Assembly (NCBI GenBank): GCA_032719365.1
Contig: CM064869.1
Coordinates: 26,321,504-26,385,503, forward strand
DNA length: 64,000 nucleotides
Reading direction: 5' to 3'
DNA from: Prinsepia uniflora
Taxonomy: Eukaryota; Streptophyta; Magnoliopsida; Rosales; Rosaceae
Shown: positions 35,339 through 45,947 of the stretch, piece after piece
Position numbering within the stretch: the first letter of the stretch is position 1
Layout of the letters: each line of letters starts with the position of its first letter
Position numbers and translations under genes: made by a program
Notes under the pieces: model-generated
The model's database searches: none
What the model saw: the letters and a program-made list of their open reading frames with translations, nothing else
Told to the model about the DNA's origin: nothing

Positions 35339-38221
35339 TGTAACGATTCGTCCCGAATATCGAGATTAAATATTAATTAATTATGGTTTATAATGACTAA
35401 TCGGGGATTAGTTGAGAGAAATCGGACGAAATGTGTAAAATGACCAGTTTACCCCTCGTCGTGGGTAAAATGTTAACTTTTGACCTGGGAGGTCCGATGG
35501 CCAAGGGTCGAGTACCGTTACGTAGATCGGGTCGGTACGAATTCATAGACAGGTGGAACGTCGAAATCGGAGGTCCGACAAAAAAGTTATGGTCACCGGA
35601 GCGAAATTGGGACTTAGCATTTCGGGAATCGAATAAAATATTACTTAAAACTGATTGGGCAGATATTTAGTGTGGGCCCTTGGATGAGTGACAAGTGTCA
35701 CTCATCCCACGGCTTAGAACTCCCAAAATGTGGATCTATGTCTATTGGTTTTCAATTATTTAATTAATTAAACTCTCATCTCTCATCCTAACCATTAATC
35801 TCTATCTCTCATCTCATCCTCACCGTCCATTTCTTTAACCAAACTATCATCTGACTATCATCACCGATCTTCATCATTTTCCCATTGTTCTTCAATGAAC
35901 CCAAGCACCCAAACCTCGTCCATAAACCTTCTGATCCTCAGCTAATCCAAGTAAAGTGTGAATGGAAAAGTGTGAGTGAGTGGTGAGGAACGTGATGGTG
36001 CCACCATGGAGGGCCGCCGTGTGCGGTGGCAGGAGCAGAAAGGTAGGCCGTATGATCTGTTTCATTTGAATTCGAAAATGGTGGGTCGGGTTCTAATGAT
36101 GATGGACTGTTTTGGTGGGTTGTTTGAGAATTAGGAGGATGAGACGAGGTTGGTGGTGGCCTTGGAGGTGCACAAAAGCGACGGTAAGCTATTTTCCCGT
36201 AAAATGCTATATTGTATTCGAAAATGGCAAATCGCGTTTCGGTCATTGTTTTTCAAATTGGTTTCTTAGGTGAGCATCTGGGAGCTGCCAGGAGTCCATC
36301 AAGATTGGTTTCGGGGCCTGAGGTGGCCTGTAGTGGCTTGAGACGACGGAGGAAAATGGAAGGGTGGATTGTCGATCGGGGAGGTAATTGTCAGCCCCTA
36401 ATTTCAGGTTTTGATGTCATTAATAGATTAGAATCAGTGGAATGAAGCTAAAGGATTAATTGAGAGTGAAAATGAGTGGAAAAATGGAGAAAATTGGGGA
36501 CGCCGGTCTGGTCCGGTCGAAACCAGTGAACCAGTTCAGAACCCGGTTCACCAAAGGTTGAATGTGACACTGTTCATCGGCGCGTGAGGCCCACGTGCAG
36601 CACCTTTGGGCGGTGTGTGGGGGCGCGTGAAGGGTATTTTGGGATTAACTTCAACATGTGTAATCATCTATTCGTTGTAACAAACATTTTAGGATTGGTT
36701 TCGTGTCAATCAGACATTGTTTCGATATGTTTCGAGGTGTCCGAAGGTTTAGGATCGAGTATAAAAATAGTTAAAAATTCGGGAAAATTACGGGACTTTA
36801 ATAGGAGGTTAATGATGAGATTTGTAACCCTCTAGTGTGATTTGGATAGGTTTGGGAGTTCTGGTGATAGTGATGGGGCCCGAGAGGGCTTTTGGCACGC
36901 GTATCGAGGTAGTAGCGTAGGACGGTCTGTGAATGGACTTCGTTTTCTAAAATGTGATGCATGCATAACTATTTTATATGTTTTACACACGTGATTTCTA
37001 TGATGATGATTGTGACACTGGTGATTTACGTGATGGCACATATTTTGAGGTAATCCTGTATTTACACGTTTTTTGAGGATTACGAGTTTATGCTATGGCT
37101 ATGTGATTGTGAGTCTAATTATGGTTCTATGACATGGTTTTGTTTTCGGAAAGATGAACTTGGGCATGAGACCCATTTGAATTATGTGATCGGGCCAGGG
37201 GCCTTGTTGGTTTACGAAATCGGGCTGAGATCCTTTTGAGTCTTGTGATCGGGCCGGGGGCCCTGTGGTTTACAAAATCAGGAATGAGGCCCAGTTGAGT
37301 TTTATAAATGTGATTTCGGGTCTGGGACCGTATGTTTCATGAACGTGATTTTGGGTCGGGGACCCTAAATGTATTTGTGATGTTTTATGGAGATTTCGGG
37401 AAGGGCCCATTGAGATGTTTTGAAATGACTTTATAAAACTGTTTTCCATATACCATCTTGATACGAGAATATGTGATGGTCTCCTCTAGGTGTCTGGGAC
37501 ACTGGTGAAGTCACTATACATTGCCTGCGAGGGGTCATTATACGGAGCTACCGGACCGTATGGTGACTCAGGAGCTGGAATGCTATGATTAGACGTTTGA
37601 GACGTCAGACCTCTGGAATGTTAGAGATATTGACCCGGAGAGACCCTGGGTAGCACGTGTTGCTTATTACCGTGAAATATGACATCTAGGACGTCAAGCG
37701 TCTGGTACGCTAGGCATCTGGGATGCCGAGGATGGTTATGTGGTAAATATGGATTCATGAAATGGTATTTTGGTATTTGTGGATTTAGACAGTGGCCCAC
37801 TTGATTTTGGAGTTATGAATTTTGGCATTCTATAGTTTTGGGCTGGATTCCCACAATTGGTTTTGAGTAACAGTTTTTGGGTTAAGACTCTAATGGTTTA
37901 TTGAGTAAATGTTTTGATTACTGATTTTACGATGCATGCATACTTTTTAGTGAAGGGCATAAATATCTTTATGAAATGTGTTTTTATGAACTTATTGATT
38001 TTCGTCCACTCACAGTTCTGAATGGTTTTATTGCCCTTCAGGTTGATCACGGATGCGGGCTGTAGCTGAGACGGAGACATCACACTCCTCCACTGATCCT
38101 GTCCCGCTCTAGGAGCCCGTATGGGCTGAGGTACATAATATCTCTTGTCTGAAACTTCGCGTCAGACGGGAGCATGACACATCCCACGTTAATCCCTGGG
38201 GGATTGGGTTGGGTCGTGTCA
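35339..38221 (+). mobile_element. Element A 3' LTR
   Basis: A complete 2,883-bp LTR from TGTAACGATTCGTCCC to GGGTCGTGTCA. It contains the palindrome at 35,682-35,707, the CACGCGCC-type segment in inverted orientation (about 36,580-36,640), and the hairpin block between arms CTGTGAATGGAC (36,927-36,938) and GTCCACTCACAG (38,004-38,015). Its hairpin units are of the GGGCCGGGGGCCC (37,251-37,263) and GGGTCGGGGACCC (37,353-37,365) type. Confidence 0.9.
35682..35707. promoter_or_regulatory. 12-bp-arm palindrome in LTR A
   Basis: GGATGAGTGACA and TGTCACTCATCC with spacer ag, perfect arms, about 340 bp from the LTR start. Element A belongs to a different LTR subtype from C, so the palindrome is conserved across subtypes. 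Confidence 0.6.
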
Positions 38222-38520
38222 TAAAATAACATGATTCACATGCGAATTTGTGAAATAACTAAATTGCCCTCTTATGTTAAAAATACCAAAATACCCTTAA
38301 GGTTTTTTTTCTCGATTCAATCTCATACGTTCCTTGTTTTTGGCGTGACACCTGACTACGGACTCAGGAGATCGAGACCTTCATAACGGTCCTCACGGTA
38401 TGTCGATAAGATCTCTTGGTCTAAAAGTCGACATTTGACTTTTTAGTCAAAAGTCAACTCGTTGACTTTTCAGGTGGCAAAATTGTCCTTTTAGATTTTT
38501 CAAATATCCGGGGTGTTACA
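38222..38520 (-). mobile_element. LTR fragment H of the long-LTR family
   Basis: Carries the U3-end landmarks of the family in order on the minus strand: a CCTGACTACGGACTCAGGA phrase, CATAACGGTCCTC, repeated AAAAGTC/GTTGAC words, GGTGGCAAAATTGTCC, and a terminal GGTGTTACA at 38,520. It directly follows element A, so A probably inserted into H. The remainder of H may be the fragment at 17,190-17,892. Confidence 0.55.
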
Positions 38521-38734
38521 CCCTTAATTAAACTCCAATTATTGGGATCATCACTTAACTTGTTTTTTCGACTTTTTTTGTCTCATTACTTCATCCGAAT
38601 CGCTAATTTAGTCTTTCTGTCCAAAAATCTCACTAACATTGTCAAATTTAAAGGCATATTTGTCCATTCCAGTATGGCCTCCTCCAATATGACGTCGTTT
38701 GTGATTATAAGAAATATAACGCAATCTTTTGGAT

Positions 38735-38959
38735 CGGGGTTGTTATCGGAGGGTCGCTGAAAGTAAAAGACAGCGGTGTTGTAAGCTCTGGCGGCGATGA
38801 CGGGCATGGAGTAGGAGCTGAGCCAAATTCTTGAACGGTTGTTGGGTCTTGAATCTTCGCCACCCACTTCCCCCGCTTTCTCATCCTTATCCCCTTGTAG
38901 GACTTGTCGCTCTCAACCTCTCTTTTCCTATTCGTCTCTTCTCCTCCGCCGCCCTTCAT
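38735..38959 (-). pseudogene. AP2/ERF transcription factor fragment (DREB-like), frameshifted
   Basis: On the minus strand, starting at 38,959, a short basic N-terminus (KGGGGEETNRKREVE) is followed by YKGIRMRKRGKWVAKI, the first half of an AP2 DNA-binding domain. The second half is in another frame: RIWLSSYS and AARAYNTAVFY. This matches the beta-sheet plus amphipathic helix of plant ERF/DREB proteins (usual form YRGIRMRKWGKWVAEIRE then RSRIWLGSYS). A one-base loss near 38,850 separates the halves. The domain's end and everything C-terminal of it are missing, replaced by the inverted repeat at 38,521-38,690. It lies inside a long-inverted-repeat element, so capture by the transposon is likely. 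It cannot make a working factor. The RMRK..GKW wording points to the DREB side of the family, which is inference. Confidence 0.75.
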
Positions 38960-39076
38960 CTTCTTTAATTCTTCTTCAATTTTGAATCTTTATGATTATT
39001 CTCAGTCTATGAAATCAAATAAAGTTGCTTGTTTTTTTGGGTAGAGAGAGAAAGAGATAGAGGTTCATGCTACTTG

Positions 39077-39626
39077 TAACGGTGACAATTTTTGACACGA
39101 CTCGAAACCCGCATAAGATTTATTCAGGCCAACCCGCACGATTAAAATTTCGGGTCATTTTCGGGTCAACCCGTTATGACCCGTTTATTAAATGAGTGGG
39201 TTTCGGGTCAATCTGTTAACCCGTATAATGACCTGTTAATCCGTTTAATAAATGGTTAGATTTCGGGTTAACAGGTTAACCCGTATATTGGCTTATATAT
39301 TGACCCATTTAATAAACGTGTCATTACTAACCCATATATCTACCCATTTACCTACCTAAATATCTATTGAATCTTATAATTTAAATAGGTTAAACATGTT
39401 AAATGGGTTAAACGGGTCAAACGGGTCATAGGTTAATTGGGTTTTGAGTATGGCCTGTTTATTAAATGGGTTAAACGGGTTACACAGGTCATTAACAGGT
39501 CGGGTTTGGGTTGGACATTCTTGACACGATTATTAAACGGGTCGGATTCAGGTTGGGCATAAATGGGTAAAACAGAATTCATGACACGATATGAACCTGA
39601 CACGATATGACCCATTGCCACCCCTA
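39077..39626. mobile_element. hAT-type MITE with perfect 8-bp target duplication
   Basis: 550 bp flanked by gctacttg at 39,069-39,076 and 39,627-39,634. The right end, read inward, is TAGGGGTGGCAATGGGTCAT; the left end TAACGGTGACAATTTTTGAC is a diverged copy. The interior is made of many copies of CGGGTCAACCCG, AACGGGTCA and TTAAATGGGTTAA type words. No coding capacity. GGGGTGGCAA ends and 8-bp duplications are characteristic of a widespread plant hAT MITE group. Confidence 0.85.
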
Positions 39627-40004
39627 GCTACTTGGACACTAAGCTTGTCATCTAGGCAGGCATCCACATCTCTGAAACCCAACAAAAAACCCAAAATTTT
39701 TAAATCCCAAAAATAAATTTAAATTCACTGACACAATCCCAAAAAATTTTGTTTTGTTTGGGGTGGGGGTTGCTTTATTAGTAAGGATCAGTCAGACTCA
39801 CAATCAGAGGACCATGTCCTAAGAAAACAGGGCACTCTTACGAATGACCTCTTTGCATTTTTTAGTGAGCTATCTTTCTGTTTTTTTTAAGGATAAAATG
39901 AGTAGGGATTTATACACACTGAGGGAAGGAATTGGAGGAGTGGATGTTGTTGAAAAAGTTCTTGCCATGATCAACGAGGAAGCGTCACGTGTCATCGACT
40001 TTAA

Positions 40005-40136
40005 GAAAATGCCTCTAATTCCAGCATTGGTGATGATGTCAAAATAATCGGCGATCCTGGCGTTGGGATTTCCCAATTTCAGCTTGAGTGCTTGCTTTAG
40101 ATACACAAGATCCTTTCCAGAGAGAATCCCTCGCAT
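40005..40136 (-). pseudogene. Patatin-like phospholipase fragment
   Basis: Minus-strand reading RGILSGKDLVYLKQALK followed by NPNARIADYFD and AGIRGIF. This matches the N-terminal catalytic region of plant patatin-like proteins of the PLP6/7/9 type, where an oxyanion-hole loop leads into RGILSGKALAYLE..., then ARIADYFDVAAGAGVGGIF. Only about 44 codons match; typical proteins exceed 350 residues. The upstream side is cut by LTR F, which starts at 40,145, and the reading after GIF no longer resembles the family. A plus-strand frame at 39,893-40,047 (DVVEKVLAMINEEASR) also looks protein-like and may be a second captured exon joined head to head. The fragment is non-functional. Confidence 0.6.
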
Positions 40137-40144
40137 TCACCCGC

Positions 40145-43029
40145 TGACACGACCCACCCCCAGTCCCCCGGGATTAAGGGTTAAGTCATGCTCCCGTCTA
40201 ACTTACGAGTGACACGAAGGCTAAACTGACGTCCAACCTCCATGTGACACGTAAGCCGGACAAGGGATTCTTTACTAAACCACTCAAAACTTCTGGACTT
40301 CCCAGAGCGCGCAGACTCTACTGCGCGCAGACTCTCTGTCTCTCTCGATCAACAGTCTGCACCGCAACAACCTGGAGGGTATCGAAAACAAAAAAAGGCT
40401 GTGAGTGGACAAAAATAAAGTGTAAGTTCAAAAACATTTATCAGAAAACACAATTACATTTATACCCTCCATTAAAAACCAATGCATGTATATCAAACCA
40501 TTCCATAAAACCATTCTATATTCAGGTGATTCAAACCGTTTAAGAAAAACCGAACTCATTTTCCTTTCTCAAATCCCGGGCCTCAGCCCAAAACCATCAA
40601 AATCCGTTCATCCGGGCATGGCCCAAAACATCGGAAAACCATTATGAAAAACCATCATCATCAAATGTCAGTGAAATCCAAAACACATTTGAAACCACAT
40701 TTCCATCCATCGAATCTGCTGGATCTATCCGAGTCTTTAAACTCAATCCAGGCCTCAATATAATCCGAGTCTTTAAACTCCCGAGTCTTTAAACTCAACA
40801 GGCCTACGTGGGAAATATCAATATCAGAGTCTTTAAACTCCCAAGTCTTTAAACTCAATCGAGGTCTTTAAACCCAATCCGGGCCCGCCCCCGTCATATC
40901 ATATCCGGGTCTTTAAACCCAATAACCAGATCCAGCAAATCCAATCCAAAACAGTTGAAAACCTTTTTCCACTTCCGAATCCGAATCCGCAATCTCATCA
41001 GGATCCCGAATCTAAACCCAGTATCATATTCATCATCCATTTCCAAACCCGAGTCCGAAACCATCATTCCCTAAGCCGGCATCCGGAATAACCATTCTGA
41101 ACCCAAATCCGAAAATCCACTTTCAAATCAAAACCGAATCCAGAATCGTCATTCTGAAATCCGATTCAAACTTCGAAATCACGTTTTTAAAACCACTTTT
41201 CTGCACTGGGCTTCAAGCCCGAAATTAATTTTCCAAAATCCTTTTTTAAATCTTTGAAATCAAATCGTATTTCAAATCCCGAAATCAAAGTATCAAAATC
41301 AGGATCAAATCACAATATAAATCGAAACCTCGTAAAACGTGTAATTTCATAAATATCTCAAAACCCGGGAAAAATCGTAAACCATCGAGATCATATTCAA
41401 AGCCATATAATCACGTATAGAAAACATATAAAAACATATATGCATGCATCAAGAGTTAGAAAGCAAAGTCCACTCACAGACCATAGCGTCGTCACCTCGA
41501 TACGCGTGCACTTTTGCCATTCCGGTCTAATCCGTTATCCCCGGCTTTCCTGAACCTGTTCAAATCACATAATAAGGTCACTAACTACTTTATAAAGTTT
41601 ATACTAAAGCCCCGTAATTTTTCTGAATTTTAAGTATTTTTAATCGAGCTCTAAAACCTACGGACATCCCGAAACATATCGAGATGATGTCCGATCGACT
41701 CGAAACCAGTGCCAAAATGTTCGTTACATCGAATACTTTAAAAGTCATGTTGTAACCTTACTAAAAAAGTATGGTACACGCCCATCCGCGCCACCTGAAG
41801 TGGCTGTGCGTGGGTCTCACGCGTTGTCTACTGTTCATCGTCATCCTCCACCAACCCGGTTCAGACCGGTCCGGTCCAACCGAGCCAGCGAGGCTAGCTT
41901 TCACCAATTTCCAATCGTTTTGCAGTCATTTGTACACCCTAAGCTTCGTCCTTCTCTTTGCAATTGATTTATCTAATTAAAAATCACAAAAGAACCCTAA
42001 ACCTTACCTCCCACGGTTACACAGAAAAACCAGAGTTCCAGTTTTCTGATTCCGGCCAGCTCGAACTTTTCTAGTCACGGTTCCACGTCCTTAAGTCCAA
42101 TAGGAACTTCCTATAGCTAAAGGAGTCATCAAAATCACTCTACAAGTCACCAAAACCATCAATTCCACTTTGAACGTTTTCTGGAAAAATAGAGGAAACT
42201 GAGAGAACTTACCTATCATCCAGTCCTCCGCTGTTGTTTCCACTGTAGTTCTCGATGTTCTTGGTTCCCTTCCACTCACTGAACACTACCACATACCAAT
42301 TTTAATGGGTTTGATCGGTTGAGTCCACGGCTGTTGACGGTAGCCTCTCTGTTTTTCTGATTTTCTCACGGCCTTTCCTCCACTCAAACCCTCACCAAGA
42401 TTCACTCTCCAGGCTATTAAAAATTCTCTAATCACTCAATCACTGCCTCTGATGACACACTCAAATCCCTTAGTGGAAGATGGTTGATCTGTCTCAGTCT
42501 CTATTTCCCTCTGTTGTAAACCAAACACACACATCGTACACGATTTTAAAATCAGCCCCTGAGGCTTCTACACCAATCCAGACCCAACCAGGTGTCCAAA
42601 ACCTGGTGGGCACCAATCACAAGGTAAGCCATGTGTCCAAAGATAACAGGCACATATCCTTAGACCGTGAAAAAGACCAAATTGCCCCTACATGACAAAT
42701 TACCATTTTACCCTCACTTATCTAGACCCGTAACTAATTCATCCGAAGTCCAATGATGATGTGTTGCCTGTCATTGTACTCAGAGCATCGAGACCTTCCT
42801 AACTGTCCTCGAAGTTTGTGAAAATTCCATGTCGTATGAAAAGTCAACAATTTGTCCATTTTCAACAAACTTACCAACGTGCCCTCGAACTTCCGAACGT
42901 CATAACGTTTTCCTCGGATGTTGGAATTGGACGTGCCACCTGTCTATGAACGCGTGACGTCCCGAACTACGTCACGGTCATAGGTCAAAGTCCATTTGAC
43001 CGCCCGAACGAAAAGTCAACATTTTTTAC
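40145..43029 (-). mobile_element. LTR fragment F of the long-LTR family, truncated
   Basis: Begins TGACACGACCCACCCCC and carries family landmarks in order: left arm CTGTGAGTGGAC (40,399-40,410), right arm GTCCACTCACAG (41,468-41,479), a CACGCG-rich segment near 41,780-41,825, and a CRE-like CGTGACGTCCCG near 42,953. It stops at about 43,029, where the last 100-150 bp including the usual GTCGTTACA end are missing. The patatin-like fragment abuts its left end. Confidence 0.8.
40731..40920 (-). repeat. GAGTCTTTAAACTC / GGGTCTTTAAACCC hairpin units in LTR F
   Basis: Units at 40,731, 40,767, 40,783, 40,827, 40,843 (AAGT form), 40,862 (AGGT/ACCC intermediate) and 40,907 (GGGT/ACCC). The A-T to G-C change occurs on both stem sides in the last unit. 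The same array occurs in LTR D (51,614-51,861) and, inverted, in LTR E (6,612-6,808). Confidence 0.85.
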
Positions 43030-43280
43030 CAGCTCAAGGCATCATATTCAACAGTTGAGATTGAATCTGGTGGAAAATATCAATATGAACAGATTTTAAT
43101 TAAGAATCAATCTGGCATGATTTGATAATTTTACCCTTGAATTTAACAGAATCCGTAAGTTTTGTTTTGGAACGAGGGACTAAATTAGCGATTTGGCTGA
43201 AGTAAAGGGCCAAAAAAGTCAAAAATCAAGTTGAGGGACGATCCCAATGATTGGGGTTTAGTTGAAAGATCATTTCTCCA

Positions 43281-43803
43281 ATTTTTGCAAAATCTTAATG
43301 GTTTGGATTTTCTAGAATTAGAAATGAAACCATTTCAAACCAAAATATTACTAAACAATTCAGATTGGATTTAAACGGACGGTTTAAGCATAATAAAAAA
43401 TTTGTAGATATGTATACTGTACGGACTCACTATCACATTCCCAACCAAATCATTTTAAGGTTCCTTTATTCAAAAGGTTCGAAGCGGAATGAACGGTTTT
43501 TCAAAATCAAAACTAAAAAACAAACAGTTAGTAGATAAGTGATTTGGAATTTCAATCCATTTGAATTTTATCCCGTCAAAATCTAACAGTTGGATAAACA
43601 ATGGTTTCAAGCAGTTCGATTAATGATTTCAACGGATTTATGCCCACATATAGCACAAGCAGGATTTTCATTTAGTTCTTGGAAAGTTCTCGTTCTGATC
43701 GACGAACTCCGGGGGCCACTACTGCATGTTTTCAACGATGCAGTGTCATCCGATTTAGTGGATTTTGAGGAGCTGTGCATAGGTCCAACTTTCTTTCAAC
43801 TAG
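43281..43803. other. Non-genic stretch before the LINE ORF1
   Basis: AT-rich sequence between the right inverted repeat and the first LINE codon. It may include the LINE 5' untranslated region. No LINE 5' boundary or target duplication recognised. Confidence 0.4.
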
Positions 43804-45250
43804 ATGAAGGATGCGCTTTCGAGGTTCTCCTCTTGTTTCGAAACCACGGAGGAGGAGAAAAAGGAACTGGTTGTGATCATCAAGGAGGACGCTGGTTTCC
43901 AATCCAATAAATGTTGGTTAGTGGGTAAAATATGGACGACCAGAGTGTAAAACAAAAAGGCTATGAGAAGAACCCCTCAAACTTTGTGGTGATAAAAAGA
44001 GAAGTGAGTATTGTGGATATTGGAAGGGATAAATTCGCTTTTGTTTTCATTGGCAAACGAGAAAGGGTTATAGTTTTGAAGGGGGCTTCATGGTTGTTCA
44101 ATGGGCATCTCTTGGTGATGGCTGAAGCAGACATTATTGCCAATCCAATTTCTATTCCATTAAGGCTTTAAGGCAACATGAATACTGGGTGCAAGTTAGA
44201 AGGCTTCCTTTTCCATACATGATGCGTGCAATGGAAAAGTTCATCCGAAATGAACTTGGGGGATACATTCTCACATATCAGAGTAAAATGTTTGAGGATG
44301 TGGGAAACATCCTTCGTATCAGAGCTGTCATCGATGTTACTAAACCCGTCTGATGTAGTATGATCATTCGTATCGAGGAGGACATGGTGGAAGTAAGCAT
44401 TCAGTACAAGAAGTTGCCAATGGCGTGCTACATCTGTTGCATGCTGGACCACATGGAGTAACAACGTATGGGCTTGAGATTTGACATTACTGATGATAGG
44501 TCCAAACCATATGGCCAAAGGTTTTAGGATGATTTGATTTGCTCGGCGTATCGATGGAATCTAGAAAGGAAATTTGGAACATTTTTGAACCGTAGATGGT
44601 CCATGACGGCCCCAATGAAGGTTGATTCATACAAGGAGGATAATGACATTAAGGGGAGAAAGTGTGTAACCTAACTCCACTACCAGCAGTGGGCATCATG
44701 GAGGATTAGTGGATTCTAAGGGAGGGGTGGAGAAGAGAAAGAATCGATGGCTGTGAGAGGGCAGTGTACAAGGGGAATGTTGCATGACCTCAATTTGGAT
44801 GTGGAGCCTCGTGCAGAGATCTTGGTGGAAGACTAGGCTGTTATTCCATATAAGGACGCTCTTGTCTCAAAAACTAAACAACAGTCCATGCCTGTATGAG
44901 GAATTTACGTTGGTGATCTGCATCCGAATCTTGTGCAATCAAGGGATGATAGAATTTGGAGTCAACACTCTCTCTATTTGGAGCAAATATTGCTTTCCAT
45001 AATCAGTATGAGTAAGATGTGACTGATGTGGATACGCAACTTAATTTGTCTTGCCATGTGGTGGACGAACCAACCTTGTAGGAGGAGTTGGTGGAGCAGT
45101 GCCATTTAGACCTGAAGCCCAAAATACAATAATGGGGGAGGAAGCAATTTGTCAGAACTCGCTGGGAGCGGACCCTTTTGACCGATGCTCAATTATCAAA
45201 TAGTACAGCAGGCTGGGCAAGCATAATATCTCACGCGTTGTACCCTCTCA
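43804..45250 (+). pseudogene. LINE ORF1 (nucleic-acid-binding protein), decayed
   Basis: The ATG at 43,804 opens MKDALSRFSSCFETTEEEKK, typical of plant L1 ORF1 N-termini, and leads to CWLVGKIWT before a stop at about 43,951. The next frame (43,932-44,171) gives KFAFVFIGKRERVIVLKGAS and WLFNGHLLVMAE, the DUF4283 core. Further on, WVQVRRLPFPYM (about 44,190) and VSIQYKKLPMACYICCMLDH (about 44,390-44,450) show the rest of the domain and the CCHC-type knuckle. ORF1 proteins coat LINE RNA and chaperone target-primed reverse transcription. At least three frame changes and several stops break it. Confidence 0.75.
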
Positions 45251-45457
45251 GTGTTCTCAACACGTGTCTGGGGATGGACATAGAGGTAGAAAAATGAAGC
45301 TAAAGAAGAAGTTTGGTGCTAGAAAAAAAGGGAGTAAAGATGAAGCTTTTCGTGCAGACATGACGGAGTTCAAACGAAGACGGAGTACATGGGATCTTCA
45401 GTCTCTAGTTTGGTGGTGGCTGGAAATGACCACCACCACCACTCACAATGAGTTATT

Positions 45458-45898
45458 TGATGGGCTTCCCTTGTTAGTCGAGGAGAGAAAAAGAAGGAAA
45501 TAAATATTAAAATAAAATAAAAGAAAGGACGGGAAAATTTTGATGAAAATGAATGGAAGAGAAAATGCGAAGAATTCTCTTTCATGCACGACCACCAATT
45601 AGTTAGGAACATTTGCCTATAAAATCCATTGCCTTCTTTCAGTTTCAATGCATCCCTTCAAAAACCAAAACATAGGGAGTTTTGAGAGATATGAAAACCT
45701 CACTTGTGTGAGAGAAAAACCAAGAGAGAGTTTAGCCACCGGTGTTTGGTGAGATTATTATTGTATTCCCATTATTTTTCTTAATGGAAGATAGAGTGTT
45801 AGTTTTACCCATTTTATTTACACAAGGCTGGGAGAAGTCAGATCCTGGGAGTGTCATATTTATTTATTGGTTATTACAATTTTTCATCTTTCCCAACA
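45458..45898 (+). mobile_element. Copia 1 5' LTR
   Basis: 441 bp from TGATGGGCTTCCC to TTTCCCAACA. A TATAAAA sequence at 45,616-45,622 is a likely TATA box. The LTR starts with TGATG rather than the more usual TGTTG. Confidence 0.85.
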
Positions 45899-45947
45899 AG
45901 TAGTATCAGAGCTTCGGCTCAAAAATTATATTCTTGTGTGATTTAAG

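Larger units (their letters stand above)
17893..38221 (+). mobile_element. LARD-like LTR retrotransposon A, 5' truncated, with nested insertions
   Basis: Plus-strand element: truncated 5' LTR (17,893-22,426), primer site, internal domain (22,427-25,424 and 34,527-35,338), polypurine tract and complete 3' LTR (35,339-38,221). It has been invaded twice by its own family: solo LTR G in the 5' LTR and element B in the internal domain. After removal of the insertions the internal domain is about 3.8 kb and has no recognisable coding sequence. The first 1.36 kb of the 5' LTR is missing, so no target duplication can be checked. Confidence 0.85.
38521..43280. mobile_element. Long-inverted-repeat DNA element carrying gene fragments (Pack-MULE candidate)
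   Basis: About 160 bp at 38,521-38,690 and 43,110-43,280 are inverted copies of each other at roughly three-quarters identity. Shared words include AACTCCAATTATTGGGATC versus AACCCCAATCATTGGGATC, and CGCTAATTTAGTC. Between them lie a broken ERF gene fragment, a broken patatin-like lipase fragment, a hAT MITE and LTR fragment F. Long terminal inverted repeats enclosing pieces of unrelated host genes are the hallmark of Pack-MULEs. The outermost ends and a 9-bp target duplication could not be located because LTR H abuts the left end. Confidence 0.5.

Noticed and set aside
6286..38520. Centromeric satellite or tandem array
   Set aside because: The repetition is from separate insertions with individual target duplications and different orientations, not head-to-tail monomers.
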